From NCBI RefSeq assembly GCF_008704535.1, contig NZ_CP023701.1, forward strand, positions 4,218,501-4,282,500: 64,000 nt of DNA, in the 5' to 3' direction. The first letter of the stretch is position 1; every line of letters starts with the position of its first letter. Under the pieces are notes generated by a model that was given only the letters and a program-made list of their open reading frames with translations, made no database searches and was not told where the DNA came from. Positions 33,822 through 42,350 of the stretch are shown piece by piece. A program made the translations under genes and the position numbers. Source of the DNA: Streptomyces subrutilus (GTDB lineage: Bacteria > Actinomycetota > Actinomycetes > Streptomycetales > Streptomycetaceae).

Positions 33822-34657
33822 CGCGGGGCGGACGCCACCGCGGGCCCGCCCGCGGCGCGGCCGGCGGACCACGGGGCCGACGGGACGACCAGCGGGGAGC
33901 CCGTCACCGGGTCCGGGATGACGACCGAGTCGAGGCCGAAGACCTCCCGGACCAGGTCGGCGGTGACCACCGACGCCGGCGGCCCCTCGGCGACCACGCG
34001 GCCCGCCTTCATGGCGACCAGGTGGTCGGCGTAGCGGGCGGCCTGGTTCAGGTCGTGCAGGACCGCGACCACCGTGCGGCCCCGCTCCCGGTTCAGCTGC
34101 CGCACCAGGTCCAGGACCTCCACCTGGTGGGCGATGTCCAGGAAGGTGGTCGGCTCGTCCAGCAGCAGCAGTTCGGTGTCCTGGGCCAGGGCCATCGCGA
34201 TCCAGACGCGCTGCCGCTGCCCGCCCGACAGCGCGTCCACCGGACGGTCCGCCAGGTCCGCCACCGAGGTGCGGGCCATCGCGTCGACGACGGCCGCCTC
34301 GTCCGCCTCCGACCACTGCTGCCACCAGCGCTGGTGCGGCTGCCGGCCCCGCGCCACCAGGTCGGCGACCGTGATCGCCTCGGGCGCCACCGGGGACTGC
34401 GGGAGCAGCCCGACGGCCTGTGCGACGCGCCGGGTGGGCAGCGAGGACAGCGCCGCGCCGTCCAGCAGCACGGCGCCGGAGCGCGGCTTCAGCAGCCGTC
34501 CCAGGGCGCGCAGGGTCGTCGACTTGCCGCAGGCGTTCGGGCCGACGATCACCGTGACCCGGCCGTCGGGGACGGCCAGGTCGAGCTCCTCGACGACCAC
34601 GCGGTCCTCGTAGGCGAGCGTCAGGCGGCTCGCGGAGAGCCGGCTCTCGGGGGTCAT
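33791..34657 (-). CDS. Iron-siderophore ABC transporter ATP-binding protein (FecE-like)
   Basis: 288 residues from ATG 34657, overlapping the end of the permease gene by four bases (ATGA). It has Walker A GPNACGKSTTLRALG (about residue 40), Q-loop LLPQSP, signature LSGGQRQRVWIAMALAQ, Walker B LLLLDEPTTFLD and switch His in VLHDLNQAARYADH. FecE-like ATPases drive uptake of ferric siderophores. It is the last of three coupled genes. The C-terminal 30 residues are low-complexity. Confidence 0.92.
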   Translation of the reverse strand: MTPESRLSASRLTLAYEDRVVVEELDLAVPDGRVTVIVGPNACGKSTTLRALGRLLKPRSGAVLLDGAALSSLPTRRVAQAVGLLPQSPVAPEAITVADLVARGRQPHQRWWQQWSEADEAAVVDAMARTSVADLADRPVDALSGGQRQRVWIAMALAQDTELLLLDEPTTFLDIAHQVEVLDLVRQLNRERGRTVVAVLHDLNQAARYADHLVAMKAGRVVAEGPPASVVTADLVREVFGLDSVVIPDPVTGSPLVVPSAPWSAGRAAGGPAVASAPRHGRRERQTR

Positions 34658-35736
34658 GCCTTGCCTCCGGTACGGCTGCGCACGATCAGCCAGATCAGGT
34701 ACGGGGCCCCCACGGCGGCGGTCAGCACGCCCACCGGGAGCTCGGTCGGGGACAGCAGCCGGCGCGCGAGGAGGTCGCCGGCCACCACGATCAGGGCGCC
34801 GGCCAGGGCCGAGCACAGCAGCGGGATCTGCGCGGTCCGGGTGAGGCGCCGGGCGATCTGCGGGGCCAGCAGCGCCACGAAGTCCACCGGCCCGGCCGCG
34901 CCGGTGGCCACCGACGCCAGCACCACGCCCAGCGCGATCAGCCCGAGCCGGACCCGGCCCAGGCGCACCCCGAGCGCGGTCGCGGTGTCGTCGTCGAGGC
35001 AGACGCCGCGCTGCGCGCGGGCCGCCCACAGCACGGCCGGGAGCAGGAGCAGCAGCACCCAGGCCAGCGGTGCGCCGACGTCCCAGCCGCGGCCGTTGAG
35101 GGAGCCCGTCATCCAGATCTGCGCCTGCTGGGCGACGAGGTAGTCGCCCTTGGTCATGAGCAGGGTGGTCACCGACCGCAGGGCGATGGCGAAGCCGATG
35201 CCGATCAGCACGAACCGGGCGGCGTGCAGGCCGCCGCGCCAGGCGAAGACGTAGACGAGGGCGGCGGCGGCGACCCCGCCGAGCACCGACAGGTACGGCA
35301 GGACGGCGTACGAGGTCACGCCGAAGGTCAGCGCGGCCACCGTGACGGCGCCCGCGCCCTGGCTGATGCCGATGATGTCGGGGGAGGCCAGCGGGTTGCG
35401 GGCGACGGTCTGGATGAGGGCGCCGGCGATCCCGAAGGCGGTCCCGACGAGCAGGCCGACCGTCATCCGGGGCAGCCGCAGCGTGCCGACGACGAACGCG
35501 TCCGGGGAGGGCCGCCCGAGCAGCACCTTCACCACCTCGCCGGGGGCGACGGCGGACTCGCCGAGCGACAGGTACGCCACGCAGACGACGGCGAGCAGCA
35601 CCGCGAGCCCGGCCGCGGTGAGGGCCGCCCGGCGGTGCAGCAGGAAGGAGGCACGGCCGGCGCGGACCGGGCGGTACCCGGGCGGGACGGCGCGGGCGGC
35701 GGGGGGCGACGGCGGGGAGAGGGGGGAGGCGCTCAC
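34654..35736 (-). CDS. FecCD-family siderophore ABC permease (second)
   Basis: 360 residues from GTG 35736, which overlaps the stop of the first permease by four bases (GTGA). About nine or ten membrane helices with FecCD markers: LPRMTVGLLVGTAFGIAGALIQTVARNPLASPDIIGISQGAG, then GAAGPVDFVALLAPQIAR and ELPVGVLTAAVGAPYLIWLI. It would form the membrane channel with the product of the gene before it and be driven by the FecE-like ATPase. Gene starts further upstream are inside the first permease and rejected. No substrate-binding protein gene is near. Confidence 0.92.
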   Translation of the reverse strand: MSASPLSPPSPPAARAVPPGYRPVRAGRASFLLHRRAALTAAGLAVLLAVVCVAYLSLGESAVAPGEVVKVLLGRPSPDAFVVGTLRLPRMTVGLLVGTAFGIAGALIQTVARNPLASPDIIGISQGAGAVTVAALTFGVTSYAVLPYLSVLGGVAAAALVYVFAWRGGLHAARFVLIGIGFAIALRSVTTLLMTKGDYLVAQQAQIWMTGSLNGRGWDVGAPLAWVLLLLLPAVLWAARAQRGVCLDDDTATALGVRLGRVRLGLIALGVVLASVATGAAGPVDFVALLAPQIARRLTRTAQIPLLCSALAGALIVVAGDLLARRLLSPTELPVGVLTAAVGAPYLIWLIVRSRTGGKA

Positions 35737-36761
35737 GCGGCGACCGCCTTCCGGCGGACCAGCGCGACGAGGAACGGCACCCCGATGAGGGCGGTCATCA
35801 CCCCGGCCGGAACCTCGCCCGGGGGCACCACCACCCGCCCGAGCACGTCCGCGACCAGCAGCAGCACCGGTCCGATGAGCGCGGCCATCGGCAGCATCCA
35901 GCGGTGGTCGGAGCCGACGACGGCGCGCGCGATGTGCGGCACGGCGAGCCCGATGAACGCGATCGGACCGGCGGCCGCGACCCCGGCGCCGGTCAGCACG
36001 GTGGCGCCGAGGCCCCCGACGATCCGCACGGCCGCCACGTTGCGCCCGAGCCCCTTGGCGACGTCCTCGCCGAGCGCCAGGGCGTCCAGGCCGCGGGCCA
36101 CGCAGACCACCAGCACCACCCCGGCCAGCAGGAACGGCCAGATCTGGTGGACCACCTGGGCGTCGCGTCCAGCGACCGAGCCGACCTGCCAGAAGCGGAA
36201 CTCGTCGAGCGTGGAGGCCTTCGTGGTCAGGACGGCCATGGTGACGGAGACCAGCAGGGCGTTGATCGCGGCCCCGCCCAGGGCCAGCTTCACCGGGGTC
36301 GCGCCCCCGCGCCCGGCCGCGGCGATCGCGTACACGGCGACCGAGGCGACGGCGGCGCCCGCGAAGGCGAACCACACGTAGCCGCTCAGCGTGTGCACGC
36401 CGGCGAAGGCGATGGCGCAGACGACCGCGACCCCGGCGCCCTGGCTGATGCCCAGGATGCCGGGGTCGGCGATCGGATTGCGGGTGATGCCCTGCAGGGC
36501 CGTCCCGGCGAGGGCCAGGGCGGCGCCGACCATCAGGGCTATGAGGGTGCGGGGGACGCGCAGGGTGCGGACCACGTCGGCGTCGGGGCCGGTCGCCCCG
36601 CCGAACAGGGCGCCCCACACCTCGGAGGGGGGCACGGGCCGCGCACCGACCGCGAGGGAGAGCACCACGGCGGCCACGAGCGCGGCGGAGGCGGCTGCCG
36701 TCCACCCGATGCGACGGGTCGTCAGGGTGCGCCGGAGGGCGGGGGCAGACATGTCTCCCAT
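35733..36761 (-). CDS. FecCD-family siderophore ABC permease (first)
   Basis: 342 residues from ATG 36761, or 339 from ATG 36752; neither has a clear ribosome site, so a leaderless start is possible. FecCD features include RVPRTLIALMVGAALALAGTALQGITRNPIADPGILGISQGAG, AGPIAFIGLAVPHIAR and EVPAGVMTALIGVPFLVALVRR, with about nine membrane helices. It opens the three-gene operon, which has a candidate iron-regulator box just in front. Confidence 0.92.
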   Translation of the reverse strand: MGDMSAPALRRTLTTRRIGWTAAASAALVAAVVLSLAVGARPVPPSEVWGALFGGATGPDADVVRTLRVPRTLIALMVGAALALAGTALQGITRNPIADPGILGISQGAGVAVVCAIAFAGVHTLSGYVWFAFAGAAVASVAVYAIAAAGRGGATPVKLALGGAAINALLVSVTMAVLTTKASTLDEFRFWQVGSVAGRDAQVVHQIWPFLLAGVVLVVCVARGLDALALGEDVAKGLGRNVAAVRIVGGLGATVLTGAGVAAAGPIAFIGLAVPHIARAVVGSDHRWMLPMAALIGPVLLLVADVLGRVVVPPGEVPAGVMTALIGVPFLVALVRRKAVAA

Positions 36762-36768
36762 TTCACTA

Positions 36769-36787
36769 TCTGGTAAGGCGACCCTGA
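36769..36787 (-). promoter_or_regulatory. Candidate iron box (DmdR1/IdeR-type) before the FecCD operon
   Basis: TCTGGTAAGGCGACCCTGA matches about 12 of 19 positions of TTAGGTTAGGCTCACCTAA (actinobacterial iron box consensus from memory) and lies 8-26 bases before the first permease start. The match is modest and the palindrome is imperfect. Confidence 0.4.
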
Positions 36788-36888
36788 GTGTACGTTCCCC
36801 CGTCGGCCCCCCACCGGCCGCCCACCCGCCCCCCGTCCGCCCCCCACCGGTCGGCCCGGGCGGGGTCCGCGTCGGCACAATGGGCGGT

Positions 36889-37521
36889 ATGAACCTCACC
36901 GTCGGCTTCGACCTCGACATGACCCTGATCGATTCCCGCCCGGGCATCAAGGCCGCCTACCAGGCCCTCTCGGCGGAGACGGGCACGTTCATCGATGCCG
37001 ACGCGGCCGTCACCCGGCTCGGGCCGCCCCTCGACGAGGAGCTCGCGCACTGGTTCCCGGCGGACGAGATCCCGGCCATGGCGGAGCGCTACCGGGAGAT
37101 CTATCCCACACACGCCATCGCCCCGACCCCGGCCATGCCCGGCGCCCGCGAGGCCATCGCCGCCGTCCGCGCGCTCGGCGGCCGCGCCATCGTCGTCACC
37201 GCCAAGCACGAGCCCAACGCCCGGCTGCACCTGGCGCATCTCGGCATCGAACCGGACGCGGTGATCGGCTGGCTCTGGGCCGAGGCCAAGGCCGTGGCGC
37301 TGCGCGAGTACGGGGCGCAGGTCTACGTCGGCGACCACGTGGGCGACGTGCGCGGGGCCCGGACGGCCGGAGCCCTGTCGGTGGCCGTCCCGACCGGCCC
37401 GTGCCCGGAGCCGGAACTGCGGGCGGCCGGCGCCGACGTGGTGCTGGCCGACCTGACCGCGCTGCCGCAGTGGCTCGCCGGGTACGTGGCCGCCGCCCGG
37501 CCCGCTCCGGACGCCGCCTGA
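36889..37521 (+). CDS. HAD-family hydrolase (phosphoglycolate-phosphatase-like)
   Basis: 210 residues from ATG 36889; another ATG three codons earlier is possible. HAD motif I is FDLDMTLIDSRPG, motif II lies in RAIVVTAKHEPNARLHL, and the DxxxD-type motif IV is YVGDHVGDVRGARTAG. It has a helical cap domain (TRLGPPLDEELAHWFP). It would dephosphorylate a small metabolite; which one is unknown. It is divergent from the FecCD operon and monocistronic. Confidence 0.88.
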   Translation: MNLTVGFDLDMTLIDSRPGIKAAYQALSAETGTFIDADAAVTRLGPPLDEELAHWFPADEIPAMAERYREIYPTHAIAPTPAMPGAREAIAAVRALGGRAIVVTAKHEPNARLHLAHLGIEPDAVIGWLWAEAKAVALREYGAQVYVGDHVGDVRGARTAGALSVAVPTGPCPEPELRAAGADVVLADLTALPQWLAGYVAAARPAPDAA

Positions 37522-37543
37522 CCCGGCGCGCCCGGTCCCCGGC

Positions 37544-37795
37544 TCAGCCCTGCGAGGCCCGGGCCGCCCTGCGCTGCGCGGAGGCCGAGCGGACCACGCC
37601 GGCCGCGGCGATGGCGAAGCCGACCCCCATGAGCATGCACACGGCCCACGCGGCCGAGGGGAAGGGCTCGATGTCGAGGAACAGCGGCGCCATGGTGACG
37701 AGGGTGCCCACGGCGCCCGCGATGAACACGATGCCGCCCGCCCGGACGAGTGCGTCGCCGGGCCGTGCTTCGTCGGAATCAGGAGTATGAGTCAC
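37544..37795 (-). CDS. Small two-helix membrane protein
   Basis: 83 residues from GTG 37795. Two hydrophobic segments (ALVRAGGIVFIAGAVGTLVTMAPLF and AAWAVCMLMGVGFAIAAAGVV) flank a short loop, and the ends are charged. No family is recognised. It ends 23 bases from the HAD gene in convergent orientation. The reading extended to 37873 lacks a ribosome site. Confidence 0.72.
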   Translation of the reverse strand: MTHTPDSDEARPGDALVRAGGIVFIAGAVGTLVTMAPLFLDIEPFPSAAWAVCMLMGVGFAIAAAGVVRSASAQRRAARASQG

Positions 37796-37972
37796 CCGAC
37801 CAGGGTAGTTCCCTGGCCGAAGCAGCCGACGGCGAAGGACCGGGTAACGACTTGTCACCCGGACCCGGGCCATTAGCCTTGAGGAGGCGGGTCACCACGA
37901 CCCGCTGCGCTGTTGTCCGGAGCCGTTGTTCGGCGTTCCGGACCCCGACGAGCACAAGGACAGAGGACGGAC

Positions 37973-38356
37973 GTGCCTACCGGCAAGGTCAAGTGGTTCA
38001 ACAGCGAGAAGGGCTTCGGCTTTCTCTCCCGGGACGACGGCGGCGACGTCTTCGTCCACTCGTCGGTACTCCCCGCCGGGGTCGACTCGCTCAAGCCCGG
38101 CCAGCGCGTCGAGTTCGGCGTCGTCGCCGGACAACGCGGTGACCAGGCACTTTCGGTGACCGTGCTGGATCCGGCGCCGTCCGTCGCGGCCGCGCAGCGG
38201 CGCAAGCCCGACGAGCTCGCCTCGATCGTGCAGGACCTCACGACCCTGCTGGAGAACATCACGCCGATGCTGGAGCGCGGCCGCTACCCGGACCGGGCGC
38301 ACGGCACGAAGATCGCCGGCCTGCTGCGCGCGGTGGCCGACCAGCTCGACGTCTGA
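37973..38356 (+). CDS. Cold-shock-domain protein with C-terminal extension
   Basis: 127 residues from GTG 37973, with AGAGGACGG ahead. The first 65 residues are a cold-shock domain (TGKVKWFNSEKGFGFLSRDDGGDVFVHSSVL), with both RNA-binding motifs present. The other 60 are a helical extension (DELASIVQDLTTLLENITPMLERGRYPDRAHGTKIAGLLRAVADQLDV), an arrangement found in several actinobacterial Csp proteins; it may add dimerisation or a protein contact. It is monocistronic and ends at a double hairpin. Confidence 0.93.
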   Translation: MPTGKVKWFNSEKGFGFLSRDDGGDVFVHSSVLPAGVDSLKPGQRVEFGVVAGQRGDQALSVTVLDPAPSVAAAQRRKPDELASIVQDLTTLLENITPMLERGRYPDRAHGTKIAGLLRAVADQLDV

Positions 38357-38370
38357 CCGCCCGCACGCCC

Positions 38371-38424
38371 CGCACGCACCTCTGCCCCGCCCCTCGTGAG
38401 AGCGGCGGGGCACCGGTGCGTGCG
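38371..38424. terminator. Bidirectional terminator between csp and mqnD genes
   Basis: CGCACGCACC with GGTGCGTGCG (10-base stem) encloses TGCCCCGCC with GGCGGGGCA (9-base stem), giving one long hairpin between two convergent genes; the mqnD stop lies at 38427. Confidence 0.85.
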
Positions 38425-38426
38425 GG

Positions 38427-39278
38427 CTACGGGAAGTCCAGCGTCCCCGGCGCCATGGCCGGTACCAGCCCCTCGGCGGCGGCCCGGGTCAGCAGGCCGC
38501 GCACCGCCGCGTAGCCGGCGTCGCCCAGGTCGGCCGTGAACTCGTTGACGTACAGCCCGATGTGCTGGTCGGCGACGGCCGGGTCCAGCTCCTGGGCGTG
38601 CGCGCGGACGTACGGACGGGAGGCCTCCGGGTCGTCCCAGGCCATCCGCACCGACGTACGGGCCGACTCGGCCAGCGTGCGCAGCCGCTCGGCGCCCAGT
38701 GACCGCTTGGCGATGATCGCCCCGAGCGGGATGGGCAGGCCGGTGGTGGACTCCCAGTGCTCGCCCATGTCGGCGAGCCGGTGCAGGCCGTAGTCCCGGT
38801 AGGTGAACCGGGCCTCGTGGATGACCAGTCCGGCGTCCACCCGGCCGTCGCGCACCGCCGGCATGATCTCGTGGAACGGCAGCACGACCACCTCGCCGAC
38901 CCCGCCGGGCACGACCTCGGCCGCCCACAGCCGGAACAGCAGGTAGGCGGTGGAGCGTTCGCTCGGCACCGCGACCGTACGGCCCGTCAGGTCCAGGCCC
39001 GGCTCCCGGGTCAGGACCAGCGGACCGCAGCCGCGGCCCAGGGCGCCGCCGCACGGCAGCAGCGCGTACTCCTCCAGCACCCACGGCAGCACCGCGTACG
39101 ACACCTTCAGCACGTCGAGCTCGCCGCGCTCGGCCATCCCGTTGGTGAGGTCGATGTCGGCGAAGGTCACGTCGAGGGCGGGCGCGCCCGGCACCCGGCC
39201 GTGTGCCCACGCGTCGAAGACGAAGGTGTCGTTCGGGCACGGCGAATACGCGATCCGCAGCGGGCCGTCACCGGTCAT
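38427..39278 (-). CDS. mqnD: 1,4-dihydroxy-6-naphthoate synthase MqnD
   Basis: 283 residues from ATG 39278. It has the periplasmic-binding-like fold of the MqnA/MqnD family: RIAYSPCPNDTFVFDAW, TFADIDLTNGMAERGELDVLKVSYAVLP, VPSERSTAYLLFRLW, and DAGLVIHEARFTY. It converts cyclic dehypoxanthine futalosine to 1,4-dihydroxy-6-naphthoate in the futalosine route of menaquinone synthesis. It overlaps mqnB by 11 bases and follows it, as known in Streptomyces. Menaquinone is the main respiratory quinone here. Confidence 0.95.
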   Translation of the reverse strand: MTGDGPLRIAYSPCPNDTFVFDAWAHGRVPGAPALDVTFADIDLTNGMAERGELDVLKVSYAVLPWVLEEYALLPCGGALGRGCGPLVLTREPGLDLTGRTVAVPSERSTAYLLFRLWAAEVVPGGVGEVVVLPFHEIMPAVRDGRVDAGLVIHEARFTYRDYGLHRLADMGEHWESTTGLPIPLGAIIAKRSLGAERLRTLAESARTSVRMAWDDPEASRPYVRAHAQELDPAVADQHIGLYVNEFTADLGDAGYAAVRGLLTRAAAEGLVPAMAPGTLDFP

Positions 39279-39990
39279 GGCGTTCTCCCCAGTGGACGAA
39301 GACGGGTCCCAGCACGCGGAAGCCGCCGCCGAGCGCGGCGAGGGCCTCCCCGATCCGCCAGGCGTCGCGGTCGCGCGGACCCACGGCGTTGGACACGGCA
39401 CGGACCTCCAGGACGGGCAGCCCGTGCGCGGCGGCCGCCTCCGCGACCCCGAAGCCCTCCATCGCCTCGGCCCCGGCCTGCGGGTGCCGGGCGGTGAGCT
39501 CGGCGGCCCGCGCGGCGGACCCGGTGACGGTCGAGACGGTCAGGACGGGCGCCAGCAGCGCGCCGGTCGCCTCGGCGGCGAGGGCGGCGAGTCCGGCGGG
39601 CGGCAGGTGGACGGCGTGCCCGAAGCCGAGGCCCGCCACGTCCACGAAGCCCTCGGGCGTCTCGGCGCCCAGGTCGGCGGCGACGATCGCGTCGGCGACG
39701 ACCAGGGACCCGGGCGGGGCGGCGGGCGCGAACCCGCCGCCGATGCCCGCGGACACGACGAGGTCGTAGCCGGCGAGGGCCAGCGCGGTGGCGGTGCCGG
39801 CTGCGGCCGCTGCCGGACCGACGCCCGCGACGAGCACGTCGAGCGCGATGCCCGCGAGGTCCCGGCGGGTGATGGAGTAGCCGCCGGGCAGGGTGCGCGG
39901 CTCGGGGCCGGGGGCGTCCGGATGAGGGGTCAGACCGGCGACGACGGAATCTGCCTCCGCCGCCACCGCGGTCACGACGAGCGCGCGCAC
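39268..39990 (-). CDS. mqnB: Futalosine hydrolase MqnB
   Basis: 240 residues from GTG 39990. It belongs to the nucleoside phosphorylase superfamily: VVTAVAAEADSVVAGL, VAGVGPAAAAAGTATALA, VVSAGIGGGF, GSLVVADAIVAADLGAETPEGF, and the base-recognising EAMEGFGVAEAAAAHGLPVLEVRAVSNAVGPRDRD. It releases hypoxanthine from futalosine to give dehypoxanthine futalosine. It is coupled to mqnD (11-base overlap), both being the second half of the futalosine pathway; mqnA and mqnC are not in this window. Confidence 0.94.
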   Translation of the reverse strand: MRALVVTAVAAEADSVVAGLTPHPDAPGPEPRTLPGGYSITRRDLAGIALDVLVAGVGPAAAAAGTATALALAGYDLVVSAGIGGGFAPAAPPGSLVVADAIVAADLGAETPEGFVDVAGLGFGHAVHLPPAGLAALAAEATGALLAPVLTVSTVTGSAARAAELTARHPQAGAEAMEGFGVAEAAAAHGLPVLEVRAVSNAVGPRDRDAWRIGEALAALGGGFRVLGPVFVHWGERHDR

Positions 39991-40003
39991 CGGGGCCGCC
40001 CGG

Positions 40004-40489
40004 CTACTTGAGCTTGAGGTTGAAGGACCAGACGGCGAGGGGCTTGCCGTCCTTGCCGGTCTGGACGAACGCCAGCTTCTTCGAGGTCGGGGCCTCGCCC
40101 TGGCCGCCGGTCGCGAAGACGTCGGCGCCCGGGAAGCTGCGGTAGGTGTTCGAGGAGGGCTCGGTGATCGGCTGCCCGTCGAGGACCGCCTGCCACTGCC
40201 TGTGGTCCTCGACGACCTCCGGCTCGACGCCCAGGCGCAGGGTGTCGCCGCGGGCGTAGTCGATGGTCTTGGCGTCCTTGATGTTGGTGAGGCACTCCTG
40301 GACCTTGTCCATGGAGAGCTCCTTGCCGTCGTGGCAGGCGGCTTCGGCGGACACCGTGGTGGTGCCGACCGTCACGGTCGCCAGCGGTGTCGGCTTGTCG
40401 CAGGCGGAGAGGAGGAGGAGGCCGGCGGAAACGGCTCCGAGGGCCGCGACGCTGCGGCGGGCCCTACCCGAGAAAAGCGGTGCGGTCAT
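40004..40489 (-). CDS. DUF2771-type lipoprotein
   Basis: 161 residues from ATG 40489. The signal peptide has a basic start (SGRARRSVAALG), a hydrophobic core and lipobox LLSAC near residue 30. The mature part is short, with two cysteines (ACHDGKELSMDKVQECL) and the end VQTGKDGKPLAVWSFNLKLK, matching the DUF2771 family of actinobacteria. Function unknown; the lipid anchor places it on the outer face of the membrane. It lies upstream of mqnB (14-base gap), so it may share a transcript. Confidence 0.85.
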   Translation of the reverse strand: MTAPLFSGRARRSVAALGAVSAGLLLLSACDKPTPLATVTVGTTTVSAEAACHDGKELSMDKVQECLTNIKDAKTIDYARGDTLRLGVEPEVVEDHRQWQAVLDGQPITEPSSNTYRSFPGADVFATGGQGEAPTSKKLAFVQTGKDGKPLAVWSFNLKLK

Positions 40490-40599
40490 GAGCCGAAGGC
40501 TATCGGGCCGGTGGGCCGCGCCGCCGCACGGGGTCCGCCGGTGGCCCGCGGCGCGCCGCGCCGCGACCCGCCGCACCCCGCCGGGCGGGGCCCGTGGGG

Positions 40600-41982
40600 T
40601 CAGGCCACCCGCGGGCGCGAGGAGCCCGGCTGCGGCCGGGGCGGGGTGGCGCGCAGGCCGCGCAGGGCCATCGTGGTGCCCAGGCCGACGATGACCGCCG
40701 CGACGGCCATGCCGAGCACGCCGTTGAGCGGCAGCGCGATGCCGATCGCACCGCCCAGCACCCACGCCACCTGGAGCAGCGTCTCCGAACGGGCGAAGGC
40801 CGACGTCCGCACGGCCTCGGGCACGTCCCGCTGGATCATCGCGTCCAGGGACAGCTTCGCGAGCGCCTGGCAGAAGCCCGCCGTGGCCCCGAGCACCGCC
40901 ATGAACAGCCCGCTGAAGAACACCGTCGCGAGCACCGCCACCCCGAGGGTCAGGCACAGCACGGCGGCCACGATCACCTCGGGGGCGCGGGCCCGCAGCC
41001 ACGCACCCACCGCCGTCCCGCAGGCGTTGCCCACGCCCGCCGCCACGCCCACGATGCCCAGCGACACCGCCGCGCTCTGCCCCGACAGCGGGTGCTCGCG
41101 CAGCAGGAACGCCAGGAAGAAGATCAGGAACCCGGACAGTCCGCGCATCGCCGCGTTCGCCAGCAGGCCGCACAGCACGGACGGGCCGACCGTCCGCAGC
41201 CCCGGCTTGCGCGAACGGGCCTCGTGCGTGGACAGCCGGGCCCGCCACTCGCCCTTCGCCTCGTCCACCTTGTGCGGCAGCGTGAACGCCGCGAAGGTCC
41301 CCCAGATGAAGATCGCGCAGGCCCCGTACAGCGGCCACGGCGGCCCGATCGCCTGGAGCCCGACGCCCACCGGCGCCGCCGCGCCCGTGGCCAGCAGCCC
41401 CGCCAGCGTCACCCTGGAGTTCGCCTTGACCAGGGAGAACTTCGGCGGCAGCAGTCTGGGGACCACGGCGCTGCGCACCACCCCGTACGCCTTGGACGCC
41501 ACCAGCACGCCCAGCGCGGCCGGGTACAGCTCCAGCCCGCCGGTGGCCACCGCGCCCGACATCATCACCGCCAGCAGGGCCCGGGAGAGCATCGCCGCGG
41601 CCATCGCCGCGCGCCGTCCGTGCGGCAGCCGGTCCAGCAGCGGACCGATCACCGGGGCCAGCAGGGTGAACGGGGCCATCGTGATCGCCAGGTACAGCGC
41701 GACCCGGCCGCGGGCCTCGTCCGTGGGGACCGAGAAGAACACCGTCGACGCCAGCGCCACCGTGATCATCACATCGCCGGCGCCGTTGATCGCGTGCAGT
41801 TCGATGAGCTTGCCGAGACCCGACTCGCCCGCGCCGTGCGCGTGCGTGGCCCGCCGGATGCCCCGGGCCGTACCGGTGAGGGGCCGGTGGAGCGCACGGC
41901 CGACGGCTCGGCCGGCCCTCCTGGCCGGTCCCGAGCCGTCGACGGACGACCGTACGGGTGCCACGTGGCCATACTGCCCCAC
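40600..41982 (-). CDS. MFS transporter
   Basis: 460 residues from GTG 41982 (GTG 41964 is possible). Twelve predicted helices follow an N-terminal cytoplasmic extension of about 60 residues. MLSRALLAVMMSGAVATGG, SKAYGVVRSAVVPRLLPP and PPWPLYGACAIFIWGTFAAFTLP are in the central part. The family resembles the actinobacterial transporter Rv0876c, which I recall in the same neighbourhood of M. tuberculosis. The substrate is unknown. It is divergent from the DUF3027 gene. Confidence 0.88.
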   Translation of the reverse strand: MGQYGHVAPVRSSVDGSGPARRAGRAVGRALHRPLTGTARGIRRATHAHGAGESGLGKLIELHAINGAGDVMITVALASTVFFSVPTDEARGRVALYLAITMAPFTLLAPVIGPLLDRLPHGRRAAMAAAMLSRALLAVMMSGAVATGGLELYPAALGVLVASKAYGVVRSAVVPRLLPPKFSLVKANSRVTLAGLLATGAAAPVGVGLQAIGPPWPLYGACAIFIWGTFAAFTLPHKVDEAKGEWRARLSTHEARSRKPGLRTVGPSVLCGLLANAAMRGLSGFLIFFLAFLLREHPLSGQSAAVSLGIVGVAAGVGNACGTAVGAWLRARAPEVIVAAVLCLTLGVAVLATVFFSGLFMAVLGATAGFCQALAKLSLDAMIQRDVPEAVRTSAFARSETLLQVAWVLGGAIGIALPLNGVLGMAVAAVIVGLGTTMALRGLRATPPRPQPGSSRPRVA

Positions 41983-42350
41983 GGGACCCGTTCGGACGCG
42001 CCTCCCGGCGCGTCGCGCCGCGTTGCGGGCTTCCCGGGCCCTTCCCGGGCCCTCCGGGCACCCCGCGAGGCGGTGGCTTGTCCGCGAATCGGACCTTGCA
42101 TGTGGGCCCCGGGCTTCAGAGGAGGTAGCGTGCGTAGCGCGCCACCGGCGGTTGCTCTTGGCCGCGCGCCTCTTCGCGATCCCGCAGAATGGATCGCAAC
42201 AAGGTGCGCCCGGAGTCCGATCGGGTGCGGACGTCGACGCGGCCCTCTGGTCCGCTCCGCCCGCGCCACGTACGGACAGGACCGACGGGTCGTTGTGGAC
42301 GACAGTACGGACGGCGCACTCGTGAGACGGCGTAGGAGAGAACGAGACCA
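41983..42350. other. Divergent promoter region of MFS and DUF3027 genes
   Basis: 368 bases between divergent starts. It contains no convincing coding frame. I cannot name an operator. Confidence 0.5.

Noticed and set aside
29897..35143. Very long antisense open frame (1748 codons) over XPB, its partner and the ABC ATPase
   Set aside because: High third-position GC in the real genes leaves the antisense frame without stops. It has repetitive R/G/A/P composition and no family features, and real genes with clear motifs run the other way.
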